Positions 1 to 9,062 of a stretch of 64,000 nt of DNA are shown here, in pieces. Every line of letters starts with the position of its first letter. The stretch's first letter is position 1. Where the stretch lies: contig NZ_JAMFTH010000001.1 in the NCBI RefSeq assembly GCF_024195295.1, positions 1,364,001-1,428,000 of the forward strand, in the 5' to 3' direction. The notes beneath the pieces were generated by a model. The model ran no database searches and was not told the origin of the DNA. It saw nothing but the letters and a program-made list of their open reading frames with translations. A program made the translations under genes and the position numbers. Source of the DNA: Gilvimarinus xylanilyticus (GTDB lineage: Bacteria; Pseudomonadota; Gammaproteobacteria; Pseudomonadales; Cellvibrionaceae).

Positions 1-80
1 GGCTTTCAGGATTTCTCCTCTGAAACCGGTTAAATGCTAAACTACAATAACGAATCAGCCGTCAGAGATCGACAGACTTC

Positions 81-1328
81 ATGCCCGACTCATCGCCTTT
101 GTTGGCGCGCCAACCCATCTTTAACACCCAGCTTGAAGTGGTAGCCTACGAGTTACTTTACCGGGCCACGCACGCTAATCGAGCCGACTTTGTCGATGGG
201 AGTATTGCCAGCTCTCAGGTACTGCTGAACACCTTCACCGAACTTTCCATTGAAGCGGTGGTGGGACCACACCGAGCCTTTGTCAACTTTACCGGCCCCT
301 TGATGGACGCCACCTTGCCGTTTGATCACAAACAACTGGTGATCGAAGTTCTGGAGACGGAGCATATTGATGCTGGCCTGCTGCACCGCTTAAAAATTTT
401 GCGCGAACAGGGTTTTTCCATCGCCCTAGACGACTTTGTTCTCAACCGGAAAAGCGCCGCCTTGCTGCCCTACGCTGATATTATCAAGCTCGACGTGCTG
501 GCCCTTAACCAGGAACAACTTGAAAAGCACAGTGGCTACCTTAAGAAGCTGGGACTGGAATTGCTGGCCGAAAAAATCGAAACCTTTGAGATGCTGGAAT
601 ATTGCCAGGGCTTGGGGTTTGATTACTTTCAGGGCTATTTTTTGGAAAAACCCAAAGTGCTTAGCGGCCAGAGGCTGAGCGAAAGCAAGCAATCGGTCTT
701 GCAACTGCTGGCTAAACTCAACGCCCCCGAAGCCTCGTTCGAAGACATTGAAACCATTATTTCCCGCGATCCGGTGCTCAGCTACAAGCTTCTGCGGCTG
801 GTTAACTCAGCGGCTTTTGGCCTGCCCCGGCAAATAGAATCTCTGCGCCAAGCCCTGACACTATTGGGGCTGAAGATTATTAAAAACTGGATCGGCCTGT
901 TGGCCATGGCCAAGCTCAGCGATAAACCACCAGAATTGGCCGTAAACGCGCTGATTCGCGCCAAAATGTGTGAGCTAATGGCTGCCGTCCAGCTGCCCCA
1001 AGCGCAGTGCGACACCTACTTCACTACCGGCTTACTGTCTATGCTGGATGCGTTTATGGACGCTCCCCTGGAGCAGGTGCTGGCCGACATCCAACTAAGC
1101 GATAACTTGCGGCGGGCGCTGCTGGATTTTGAAGGCACCGAAGGCAAATTTTTACAAGCGGCGATTACCTACGAGCGGGGCCAATGGCAGGATATTGACT
1201 GGCCGTATCTCGCCCATTACGACTTGAATCCGGGTGTGCTTACCGAACTCTACCTACAAACCCTAAGCTGGGTGGATGACACCCAGCTTACCCTGCAGGC
1301 GGATGTGCGCGAGGCAAAGCGCAGATAA
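81..1328 (+). CDS. EAL-HDOD signalling protein (YuxH-like)
   Basis: Probable cytoplasmic c-di-GMP signalling protein of 415 residues. Residues 1-200 form an EAL-type domain. The signature is degenerate (ELL at 24-26), but the later motifs are kept: EVLE near 89-92, ALDDF near 115-119, IKLD near 135-138, AEKIET near 163-168 and FQGYF near 183-187. Residues about 205-400 form an HDOD domain (SRDPVLSYKLLRLVNS, a family hallmark) with no HD-GYP catalytic motif visible. Proteins with this order are usually adaptors; phosphodiesterase activity cannot be decided from sequence. It begins 80 bases into the window, and its last 41 bases overlap the 3' end of the convergent glutaredoxin-like gene. Confidence 0.88.
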   Translation: MPDSSPLLARQPIFNTQLEVVAYELLYRATHANRADFVDGSIASSQVLLNTFTELSIEAVVGPHRAFVNFTGPLMDATLPFDHKQLVIEVLETEHIDAGLLHRLKILREQGFSIALDDFVLNRKSAALLPYADIIKLDVLALNQEQLEKHSGYLKKLGLELLAEKIETFEMLEYCQGLGFDYFQGYFLEKPKVLSGQRLSESKQSVLQLLAKLNAPEASFEDIETIISRDPVLSYKLLRLVNSAAFGLPRQIESLRQALTLLGLKIIKNWIGLLAMAKLSDKPPELAVNALIRAKMCELMAAVQLPQAQCDTYFTTGLLSMLDAFMDAPLEQVLADIQLSDNLRRALLDFEGTEGKFLQAAITYERGQWQDIDWPYLAHYDLNPGVLTELYLQTLSWVDDTQLTLQADVREAKRR

Positions 1329-1542
1329 ACTCATCCAGTTGCCGAGAGGTGAAAGGCCAATCCAATTCATCCCCGGTATCGGCGCGCAACACCGGAATTC
1401 GCAACCCGTAGCGCTCGATCATCTCGTCGTCGCAGGCAATATCGAAACGACGCAAGTCTAGCCCACCGGGGTAGGCATCCACTATGGCTTGAGCGTGTTC
1501 ACACAAGTGGCAGGAAGCAGTCGTCAGAAGGGTTAGTCGCAT
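1288..1542 (-). CDS. Glutaredoxin-like thiol protein (DUF836 type)
   Basis: Small 84-residue thioredoxin-fold protein. It starts with a beta strand followed by the redox motif CHLC near residues 12-15, as in the DUF836 glutaredoxin-like family. A cis-proline region (GLRIPVLR) and a C-terminal helix follow. Likely a cytoplasmic thiol-disulfide carrier; no substrate can be inferred. The gene is convergent with the EAL-HDOD gene and overlaps its 3' end by 41 bases, so the two transcripts would be antisense there. The length is normal for the family. Confidence 0.8.
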   Translation of the reverse strand: MRLTLLTTASCHLCEHAQAIVDAYPGGLDLRRFDIACDDEMIERYGLRIPVLRADTGDELDWPFTSRQLDEFICALPRAHPPAG

Positions 1543-1623
1543 TAGGATCGGTCGGGCAATGGCTGAGGGTTGCCATTTTACCCGACTCTATTGCGTGCTG
1601 TTAACATCAGGGCCTGCTAGGGC

Positions 1624-2727
1624 TTACTCACCCTCTACGGGTGTTTGATTCAGCATTTGCGCGGTCTGATTCAACACCCGATCCAAAAACTGCGTAAAAC
1701 GCTGACCATCGGGGTTCGCGGGACGATCGATGTCCGCGTACATGGCCTCCACCAGCGAGCGCATCAGCTCGATGGGCTCGGCAAACTCCGAGGCGGTATC
1801 CACCGCTTTGCGGGTCTGCTCGATAAAATCCCCTAGAGGGGCGAGACGCGAGGCCAGACTATCGGCCCTGTCGCTCCCTTGATAGGCGGCGTCAACACGT
1901 TGATATTCGGTACGGGTCAGCTGCAACGCAAAACCGCTGATTTGCGAGTCGTCGTAACCCAGTGACTGAGCATACTCAAACGCCTGATCCAGATCACCGG
2001 TAAAGAACTCATCCGCCAACTGATCCACTTGCCCAATTAACGATTCAATGGCTTCGCGCTCGCGCTCATTGAGATCGCCCTCCACCGAGATACTGTAACC
2101 ACTGGAAGAGGACTGAGCATAAGACAGCGAAGCGCCTTCCCCATTACCCTGAGCATTTAACCCCTGAGCGGTACTCGAACTGGCGCTGATACTGACCCAG
2201 TCGCCCTCCTGAGTGCGCACCCGAAACTCAAATTGTTCGGCACTGGCGTATTCAGCTCTAACCCGCAAGGAGCCGGGCGCCGCATCACTCAAGGAGACAG
2301 GGTCATCGCTTGAAGCCTCGGTGGAAATACCCATCTTGGCGCCTAACTCGGCAATACCCGAGGTGACTAAATCATAGGTTTTGTCGATATCCTGACGTAC
2401 CGTGGGATTCAGCATATTCAGTGCTTTAAGTTTTTCTTCGGCCTCGGCAAACCCCTGCTTAAATCCCTTTAAACCGGCTTCAAGGCGCGACTCAAGGGCC
2501 TCTTGATCGGCGCCATTGGCGATATCGCGGTTTATCTGGCGCTCGATAAAACCCAGAATATTCCCGGCGGCACGCTCGGCGCTCAGAGGTTCAAACCCTG
2601 AAAAAGCGCGCTTGCCCGACAACTGGGTCAGGGCCGAGTCGCTGACCAGATTTTGTGCAGATGGCTTGTCCGCCGCTCGGGGCGACTGAGACACAGATGA
2701 GATACTGCTTAGATTAGAATCAATCAT
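1624..2727 (-). CDS. DUF5610-type protein of unknown function
   Basis: A 367-residue protein without signal peptide or membrane segment. The N-terminal 45 residues are Ser-rich and probably disordered. Residues about 50-125 (AAGNILGFIERQIN, then LKGFKQGFAEAEEKL) resemble the DUF5610 domain known from Pseudomonas and related genera. The middle part (150-230) contains Ser-rich, beta-strand-like segments. The C-terminal part is helical and ends in a segment rich in Gln and Asn. Its start ATG follows a purine-rich GGGAGG ribosome site. It lies 65 bp downstream of the FHA gene on the same strand, but cotranscription is not shown. Function unknown. Confidence 0.7.
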   Translation of the reverse strand: MIDSNLSSISSVSQSPRAADKPSAQNLVSDSALTQLSGKRAFSGFEPLSAERAAGNILGFIERQINRDIANGADQEALESRLEAGLKGFKQGFAEAEEKLKALNMLNPTVRQDIDKTYDLVTSGIAELGAKMGISTEASSDDPVSLSDAAPGSLRVRAEYASAEQFEFRVRTQEGDWVSISASSSTAQGLNAQGNGEGASLSYAQSSSSGYSISVEGDLNEREREAIESLIGQVDQLADEFFTGDLDQAFEYAQSLGYDDSQISGFALQLTRTEYQRVDAAYQGSDRADSLASRLAPLGDFIEQTRKAVDTASEFAEPIELMRSLVEAMYADIDRPANPDGQRFTQFLDRVLNQTAQMLNQTPVEGE

Positions 2728-2792
2728 AACGAGGCCTCCCGGGGTGGCTATGCCCCGCTATCGGCCGCCGGGCAACAAACTTTAGCGCGCGG

Positions 2793-3653
2793 TTACCCCC
2801 CGCGGGTAAAAACCAGGGCGGCCACCACGACCAACGTTAGCACCACCAATACCGACAGGCCCGCCGAGCCATAGCGTGGCCGATTGTTGTCAGCCTCGCT
2901 GGGCGATGACTGCGGTTGGACTGCGGGCTCCTCGGCCCGAGGCTGTGGCGAGTACGACCGCCTGCGCACAGAACTATTGTCCCTACCCGTGGTGCGCACG
3001 GTGGTTTTGGCAATATCATCCGCCGGGCCGATGACGCCAAACGCGAGGGTATCAAAACGCAGCTCATCGCCTCGTTTAACCCGCGCCTCGGTCACCGGCT
3101 GACCATTGAGAAAGGTGCCATTGGCAGAGCCCAGGTCTTTAACGTAAAGCACGCCCTCAACGATCGAGAGCTCGGCGTGACGGCGAGATAAATGCGCCGC
3201 GGCCAGTGAAATATCACACTCGGTAGCGCGCCCTACAACATTACTAAGCTTAAGCGGAAACACCCGGTTCCCCAGGGCGCTACTGTTTGCCTTAAGCGCC
3301 CAACCGGTCGCTTTGGGCGCGCGGGGATTGGTTCGCTTGGGAACTACCGGCTCAGCGACCGACTCGTCTTTGGGGTCGATTATCTCGAGCTGAACGCCGA
3401 GTAAATTAATAATATCGCGCGCCTTGAGACGACACCTCTCCTCGACCTGATTGCCGTTAACCTCAACCTGGGAGCCAGGCACCAGATTAACCAGATGGAG
3501 GGTCTCGTGTTCTACTTCAATTAGCAGGTGTTTGTCGGCAATGTTGGGGCTACTGACCACCATGGGGTTGCCCCGATCGCGACCGATACTGATGCTGGGC
3601 TCGACAAGCCAAACCGCACTGTATTTTTTATCTTTGAAGCGGATTTTCAGCAT
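2793..3653 (-). CDS. Double FHA-domain membrane-anchored protein
   Basis: A 286-residue protein with two phosphopeptide-binding FHA domains. The first (about 20-95) has SIGRDRGN but a divergent second half. The second (about 138-212) is canonical: GRATECDI, then LSRRH, then GSANGTFLNG, so it should bind phosphothreonine. A basic, Pro/Ser-rich linker (215-260) leads to one C-terminal hydrophobic segment (about 264-282), which suggests tail anchoring with the FHA domains in the cytoplasm. No Ser/Thr kinase or PP2C phosphatase is encoded in this window, so the phosphoprotein partner is unknown. The receiver-TPR gene lies 99 bp upstream on the same strand. Confidence 0.85.
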   Translation of the reverse strand: MLKIRFKDKKYSAVWLVEPSISIGRDRGNPMVVSSPNIADKHLLIEVEHETLHLVNLVPGSQVEVNGNQVEERCRLKARDIINLLGVQLEIIDPKDESVAEPVVPKRTNPRAPKATGWALKANSSALGNRVFPLKLSNVVGRATECDISLAAAHLSRRHAELSIVEGVLYVKDLGSANGTFLNGQPVTEARVKRGDELRFDTLAFGVIGPADDIAKTTVRTTGRDNSSVRRRSYSPQPRAEEPAVQPQSSPSEADNNRPRYGSAGLSVLVVLTLVVVAALVFTRGG

Positions 3654-3752
3654 CTAAAGTATCCTTTTTAGTCGTCATGTCAGGGGCAAGATAATGCTAC
3701 ACGGCAGTGCATTTTTCAAGCTGTACGGATGGGGGTTGTGATGGCCTGGGCC

Positions 3753-5378
3753 CTAGGAACGCTCGGCCATATGTCGCCACTGTCTTTGCAGCTGCCCAAA
3801 ACGATTTCTCTGCTCATCGGTCAGGTTCAATCGTTTGTCGATATGATGCACCAAAGGCCCCGCCTTTTGCTGATATGGCAGCGGTTGCTCGGAGTGGGTC
3901 ATGCCGCCCACCAGTGCTTGCAGCAAATTCAATGATACTGAACCGTGGCGGGGGAATTCCTGTAACGCCTGATCAAAACAGGCGATTGCCTGGGCAAATT
4001 CCTGTCGCTCATACAAACCAATGCCCCGCTTATTCAGCTGCGCCAACCGCTCGCGCTTTTTACGGCTAACAGGCAAAGTTAAAAACAAATCCATTTGCTC
4101 CAACACGGCCTCTTGATCGCGGTAAACATCCAGCATATGTTGGAGCAGGCGCTCGCGCAGAGTGAACTCATTCAGACAATCTGCGGCACTCACCCAATCG
4201 AGCAAAACGGTGGCCGGGACTTCGGGTAAATCGTGCTCTGCCTGCAGCTGGCTAAGTAACTGGCGAGAGTGGGCACCGTCACCCGTGACCGCACGAAACG
4301 CGCACTCGACCGAATGCAAGGCAAGGGCAAGCTCGTCGGTGAGAGCAAAGCGGCTGGCGAAACCGGACAAAACTCGACTGACCTCGGCATCAAAACCGCG
4401 CCCCCGTTCGCGATCTAAAAAACTCAGCTCGCTGCAAGCGCGAACAAACTGAAAATGGGTATAGGGTTGGTCGTAAGTGGAGTGATGTCCCAACCGAATC
4501 GCCTGTCGCAGCGCCTGGGTCGCAACGGGCAAATCGCGGTTATTCAAGGCCACCTCTCCCAGCCGTTGCTGGCGCCGGACGGTTAACGGCGAGACCTGAA
4601 CCGCGTGCTGCAGTGCCCGCTGTTGCGCGGCCGGGTCAAGATTTTCCCCGTGCAACTCAGCCAGGGCATCATAGGCTGCCACACAGTCGCCATTGCTGAC
4701 CAACGCCTGCTCCAACCATTGCTCTGCGGCTTTAAAGTCGCCCTGCCCGCGCTTGCTGTAGGCCAACCCCAACTGCGCCCAATCCAGTTCTTTTACCTCC
4801 ATAATCTCGCGATACAATCGCTCGGCTTGGATAAAATCCCCATTTTCCAAGAGCAGTTGCCCCAACAGCTTTTGCGCCGCAAGCTTATAGGGTGAGTTTC
4901 CGGCGGCTAAGACCGCGCACAGCGCACGCGCACGCGGGCTATCGCCTTCGTCGAGCGCCTGAGCCACGGGCGCAAAGACCCGCCGCTTGCGCAACAGACG
5001 ACTCAAACGTTGCAGCAAATGCTTACTGGCAACCGGCTTGGCTAAAAACGCATCGAGAGAAACGTCGGTCGCGGCGAGCACCAAGGCTTTTGAAAGTTCG
5101 GCTGAGAGTAAAACAAAAATACCCTCCGCGCTTAACAACTTCTCTTCACGTAAGGTTTCTAACAGCTGCAACCCGGATTTGCCCTCACCCAGATCATACT
5201 CACAAATGACCACGTCGTAGCGCCGGAACCGGCTTTTGCGCATTGCATCCGCGCCATTCACGGCAGTATCCACCTGTAGACAGCCCTGTGCCTGGAGGGT
5301 ATGCATGACTGTCATACGAAAGTTTTCAAACCGATCGACGATCAGTACTTTGCGGTCGGCGAATGTCCCAATTGACAT
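3753..5378 (-). CDS. Receiver-TPR response regulator
   Basis: A 541-residue cytoplasmic protein. Residues 9-125 form a CheY-like receiver with phospho-acceptor candidate D62 (CEYDLGEGKSG), S92 and K114 (LAKP). The usual acidic pair at the end of strand 1 is reduced to one Asp (VDRFEN, D15), which may alter Mg binding. From about 130 to the end are helical repeats of TPR type (for example FIQAERLYREIMEVKELDWAQLGLAYSKRG and FAQAIACFDQALQEF), so the output is probably protein-protein binding and not DNA binding. Similar CheY-TPR proteins occur in Pseudomonas. It sits between a double-FHA gene and an EAL-CBS-GGDEF gene. No partner kinase is adjacent. Confidence 0.82.
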   Translation of the reverse strand: MSIGTFADRKVLIVDRFENFRMTVMHTLQAQGCLQVDTAVNGADAMRKSRFRRYDVVICEYDLGEGKSGLQLLETLREEKLLSAEGIFVLLSAELSKALVLAATDVSLDAFLAKPVASKHLLQRLSRLLRKRRVFAPVAQALDEGDSPRARALCAVLAAGNSPYKLAAQKLLGQLLLENGDFIQAERLYREIMEVKELDWAQLGLAYSKRGQGDFKAAEQWLEQALVSNGDCVAAYDALAELHGENLDPAAQQRALQHAVQVSPLTVRRQQRLGEVALNNRDLPVATQALRQAIRLGHHSTYDQPYTHFQFVRACSELSFLDRERGRGFDAEVSRVLSGFASRFALTDELALALHSVECAFRAVTGDGAHSRQLLSQLQAEHDLPEVPATVLLDWVSAADCLNEFTLRERLLQHMLDVYRDQEAVLEQMDLFLTLPVSRKKRERLAQLNKRGIGLYERQEFAQAIACFDQALQEFPRHGSVSLNLLQALVGGMTHSEQPLPYQQKAGPLVHHIDKRLNLTDEQRNRFGQLQRQWRHMAERS

Positions 5379-5445
5379 GAATCAGAGTCCAGCGCTGAAT
5401 GAGTCACCAGCATAGCGGAAACCTGAACGGGAAGAAATTGTAGAG

Positions 5446-7209
5446 CTAAGAAGCTAAAGCCGCCGCGTCTGGACTACGGCGGCGAGAGAGAAACACCTGC
5501 TGATCCCCCAACGCTTTTGCCCGGTGCTTGGCGTCGGCCAGCAGCATCGCTACCTGGTGATGGGTGCGACACAGCTCAGGATCCGGGTGGACACAACCAA
5601 TGGCAAGGGTGAGTGGGCCGAATCGCCGCCTTTGCCCCTGACGATCATCGGTCCAATAATCGAGCTGTTCGGGCGCCAGTGTCTGCTGAATATAGTGTGA
5701 GAACTTCTCCAGCACGGTTTCACAGCGATTGCGCCAATCCCGAGAACGAAACACGACGACAAAGTCGTCGCCGCCCACATGGCCAACGAAATCCAGCTCG
5801 GGGTTGACGCTCGCGGTCAAAAGCTCCCCCAACGCAATAATAACGTCGTCGCCACTGCTGTAGCCGAACGCATCGTTAAAGGGTTTAAATTGATTAATAT
5901 CACAATAAGCGACAATAAAATCCGCCTTCTGACACAGCAAGCGATCAATCCACTCGTACAAGGGCACATTGCCGGGCAATGATGATAATGGATTCGAGTG
6001 ACGCGCGAGCCTTAGCTTTTCCTCGGCAATGCTGCGCAAAATACTGCGTACCTTAGCCACCCCGGCATACTGACCGTCATCACTGACCAATATATCCACG
6101 CTAAGATTTTGCAGAGGGTCTTCGGTGACCAGACGCCCGGCCGAGTTTAAATCACTGTCCAAATCCATGATCAGCGAGCGCGGGCTGATAAACTCGACAA
6201 TAGGCTTGTTGGAGTGAAGCTCGTAGGCGTAGCGCCAGGAGAATGTGTTGAGCAGCTCCGAGCGACTAATCATGCCCAGAGCCGTCCCCCCGGCACTCAC
6301 CACCGGCAGGCAAGTCAGCCTGACGTCGGCCCGCAACATTTTGACCACCTCGGCGGCGGATACCTGTGGGTCCACCGCCGGTTCGTAGACCGTCACTTCA
6401 CGCAGGGTTAACGCAAAGGTATCGTGGGTCCGGGGCATATTCTGGGCCAGCGCCTGCTGGATAGACTCGGTCAAGTGGTGGGAAGGCTTTGCAGTCGGGC
6501 GGGCGATATAAAAACCCTGCATATACTCCACCCCCATGGACGCCAGGGTAGAAAATTCTTCGGCGGTTTCGATTCCCTCGGCAATCACTTTGTTGCCAAT
6601 GCGATTGGCGATATCCAGCATAAAACGCACAAACTCGCGCTTTACCGCACTGCGCTCGATACCCTTGACGAAATGCCGATCAATTTTGACATAATCCGGG
6701 TTTAACTCGCTCCAGATTCGCAGCCCCGCATAACCGGCCCCCAAGTCATCGATGGCCACGGCAAAGCCCTGCTGCTGAAAGTGTTCGCAGGCGCCGCGCA
6801 GCAAATCATACTCATCCATGGGCTGCTTTTCGGTCAACTCAAACACCACCCGTTCCGGGTCGAGTTTAAGCTCGCGCAAAATGGCCATGGTGACCCCGTC
6901 GCGGTACTGGCTGTCCGTAAACGACAGTGGCGTCATATTCAAAAACAGCTTGCCCGGCAGGTTCTGTTCGACAAAGGCGCGACAGGCGAGCTCGCGGCAG
7001 GTATATTCCAGCCTGGCCATTTGGCCCAAGCTGCTGGCGGCGGCAAATAATTGGTCGGGACGTGCGAGCCCCGAGTCGGCGGGGCCACGGATCAAAGCCT
7101 CGTAGCCGGCAATCTCATTGTCATTAGCGCTGATAATGGGCTGAAACACCGGATACAGCCGATGGTTATCGATAAGGCTCTGCAGCTGATGCTGGAGGTG
7201 CGCAGGCAC
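5446..7209 (-). CDS. EAL-CBS-GGDEF c-di-GMP turnover protein
   Basis: A 587-residue cytoplasmic protein with domains in the order EAL (about 5-245), paired CBS (about 270-400) and GGDEF (about 405-575). The EAL half looks catalytically complete: YEALIRG at 36-42, FLNMTP, ELTE at 124-127, IDDLGAGYAG at 153-162, VKIDR, AEGIE at 200-204 and MQGFY. The cyclase motif is GGDDF (479-483) in place of GG[D/E]EF, so cyclase activity is doubtful. The CBS pair may sense adenine nucleotides. Translation starts at GTG, with AGGAGG five bases before it. The gene is divergent from cmoA. Most likely a phosphodiesterase with a regulatory GGDEF half. Confidence 0.88.
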   Translation of the reverse strand: MPAHLQHQLQSLIDNHRLYPVFQPIISANDNEIAGYEALIRGPADSGLARPDQLFAAASSLGQMARLEYTCRELACRAFVEQNLPGKLFLNMTPLSFTDSQYRDGVTMAILRELKLDPERVVFELTEKQPMDEYDLLRGACEHFQQQGFAVAIDDLGAGYAGLRIWSELNPDYVKIDRHFVKGIERSAVKREFVRFMLDIANRIGNKVIAEGIETAEEFSTLASMGVEYMQGFYIARPTAKPSHHLTESIQQALAQNMPRTHDTFALTLREVTVYEPAVDPQVSAAEVVKMLRADVRLTCLPVVSAGGTALGMISRSELLNTFSWRYAYELHSNKPIVEFISPRSLIMDLDSDLNSAGRLVTEDPLQNLSVDILVSDDGQYAGVAKVRSILRSIAEEKLRLARHSNPLSSLPGNVPLYEWIDRLLCQKADFIVAYCDINQFKPFNDAFGYSSGDDVIIALGELLTASVNPELDFVGHVGGDDFVVVFRSRDWRNRCETVLEKFSHYIQQTLAPEQLDYWTDDRQGQRRRFGPLTLAIGCVHPDPELCRTHHQVAMLLADAKHRAKALGDQQVFLSRRRSPDAAALAS

Positions 7210-7304
7210 AGCGTCCTCCTTTTCTGTGACGGTTCGAGTATTAACGCGCCAAAGTATCCGCCCCGCCTGTGACAGGAATATGACAACCTAGCAGCCTGCT
7301 ACGA

Positions 7305-7334
7305 TTGAAGCGCTGCCCCGAAGGCCGGTAAAAT
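7305..7334 (+). promoter_or_regulatory. Candidate sigma-70 promoter for cmoAB
   Basis: TTGAAG (7305-7310) and TAAAAT (7329-7334) are separated by 18 bp. Transcription would begin near 7341. That places the ATG at 7333 inside the -10 box and supports the downstream ATG at 7363 as the cmoA start. Pattern match only. Confidence 0.45.
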
Positions 7335-7362
7335 GCCGAGCTTTCATTCAGACACCCAGCCC

Positions 7363-8097
7363 ATGACCGAAAAACGCGACAACCTTTACGCCAACCCCCT
7401 GGCACAGGTGGACAAGTTCAGCTTTGACCAACATGTTGTGGACGTTTTTCCCGACATGATCAAGCGCTCGGTGCCCGGCTACCCCACGATATTAAATATG
7501 ATCGGCACCCTGGCCGAACGCTACGCGCGCGCCAACTCCAAATGTTACGACCTCGGCTGCTCACTCGGAGCCGCCACCCTGGCGATGCGTCATAGAATTC
7601 ACAGCAGCCACTGTGAGATCGTCGCTGTCGATAACTCCCCTGCCATGATTGCGCGGGCCCGGCACATAATGGCTGCCGACGCACTGGAAGACGTACCGGT
7701 AGAGTTTGTCGAGGCCCGGCTGCAGGATATTGCTATCGACAACGCCTCCATGGCGGTGCTCAATTTTACCTTGCAGTTTATTCCCGTGGATGAGCGCGAG
7801 GCGCTGTTGGGTAAAATTGCCGCTGGGCTAAATCCGGGCGGGGTACTGATTTTGTCCGAGAAAGTTTGCTTTGATGATCCGCCTCATCAGGCACTGATGA
7901 CCGAGCTACACCACAACTTTAAGCGCGCCAATGGCTACAGCGATTTAGAGATTGCGCAAAAGCGCGGCGCCATTGAGGACGTGCTGATTCCCGAGTCGCT
8001 CGACACTCATCGCACCCGCCTTAAAAACGCAGGCTTCAGCAGCGTGGATGTCTGGTTTCAGTGCCTCAACTTTGCCTCAATAATTGCCATAAAATGA
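7363..8097 (+). CDS. cmoA: Carboxy-SAM synthase CmoA
   Basis: Converts S-adenosylmethionine and prephenate to carboxy-S-adenosylmethionine, the donor used by CmoB for wobble uridine 34 of certain tRNAs. The SAM motif [14 protein letters not shown], the [12 protein letters not shown] strand and [10 protein letters not shown] match the family, as do [15 protein letters not shown] and the C-terminal VWFQCLNF. The start chosen at 7363 gives 244 residues and aligns with the usual N-terminus ([12 protein letters not shown]). An upstream in-frame ATG at 7333 has a weak GAAGG site but overlaps a candidate promoter. The stop overlaps the cmoB start as ATGA, indicating translational coupling. Confidence 0.93.
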   Translation: MTEKRDNLYANPLAQVDKFSFDQHVVDVFPDMIKRSVPGYPTILNMIGTLAERYARANSKCYDLGCSLGAATLAMRHRIHSSHCEIVAVDNSPAMIARARHIMAADALEDVPVEFVEARLQDIAIDNASMAVLNFTLQFIPVDEREALLGKIAAGLNPGGVLILSEKVCFDDPPHQALMTELHHNFKRANGYSDLEIAQKRGAIEDVLIPESLDTHRTRLKNAGFSSVDVWFQCLNFASIIAIK

Positions 8098-9062
8098 TTG
8101 ACTACCATCAGCTGTACCAATTTTTAGCCGACCATCCGCGTTTAAAACCTTGGGGGCAGGCCCTGCCCGCACTGGTCGAAAAAGGCTTATCCCCCCAGCG
8201 CTTTGGAGATTTACCCGGCTGGCTGCAAGCCCTTGAACAACTCCCCACTATTACCGCCGACCAGATTGACTTAAAAAACCAGGTGGCGGTTTGGGGCCAT
8301 GCCAGCGAGGTACAAATTGCCCAGGCGGACACCGCCCTGCGTGCACTGATCCCCTGGCGCAAAGGCCCCTATCAGATTCACGGTATTCACATTGATACCG
8401 AGTGGCGCTCGGACTGGAAGTGGGAGCGCATTCGCGACCACATCGCACCGCTAAAGCATCGCCTGGTATTGGATGTAGGCTGCGGCAACGGCTATCACGG
8501 CTGGCGCATGCTGGGCGATGGCGCCGAACGGGTGATTGGCATAGACCCCTCACCGCGTTTTGTAGTGCAGTTTTCCGCCATAAAACACTTTTTGGGTGCC
8601 CAGCAACCCATGGATGTATTGCCCTTGGGGATTGAAGCGCTACCGCGCGAGCTAAAGGCCTTTGATACGACCTTCTCCATGGGCGTTTTCTACCACCGCC
8701 GCTCCCCCATGGACCATTTGCGCGAACTCAAAGATACCTTAAAACCGGGTGGGCAGTTGGTGCTGGAAACTCTGGTGATCGAGGGCAAAGAAGGGGATGT
8801 GTTGGTGCCGCCGGGGCGCTACGCCATGATGAATAACGTCTGGTTTTTACCCAGTCCCGCCACCCTGCAGGCCTGGCTGAAAAAGTGCGGCTTTAAAGAT
8901 ATTCAGCTAATCGACCAGAGCCCCACAACCTGTAACGAGCAGCGCGCCACCGACTGGATGACATTTCACTCACTGGAGAAATTTCTCGACCCCGAGGACC
9001 CCAGCAAAACCATCGAAGGGCACCCGGGGCCTCTGCGCGCAACCTTTACCGCAACCGCGTAA
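8094..9062 (+). CDS. cmoB: tRNA U34 carboxymethyltransferase CmoB
   Basis: Transfers the carboxymethyl group from carboxy-SAM to 5-hydroxyuridine 34 of tRNA. The 322-residue protein carries the class I methyltransferase motif [16 protein letters not shown] and [12 protein letters not shown], together with the conserved [16 protein letters not shown] and [14 protein letters not shown]. The start is the ATG overlapping the cmoA stop codon; a longer reading frame from 8061 would intrude into cmoA. Its stop directly abuts the stop of the convergent flavodoxin gene, with no base between them. Confidence 0.94.
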   Translation: MIDYHQLYQFLADHPRLKPWGQALPALVEKGLSPQRFGDLPGWLQALEQLPTITADQIDLKNQVAVWGHASEVQIAQADTALRALIPWRKGPYQIHGIHIDTEWRSDWKWERIRDHIAPLKHRLVLDVGCGNGYHGWRMLGDGAERVIGIDPSPRFVVQFSAIKHFLGAQQPMDVLPLGIEALPRELKAFDTTFSMGVFYHRRSPMDHLRELKDTLKPGGQLVLETLVIEGKEGDVLVPPGRYAMMNNVWFLPSPATLQAWLKKCGFKDIQLIDQSPTTCNEQRATDWMTFHSLEKFLDPEDPSKTIEGHPGPLRATFTATA

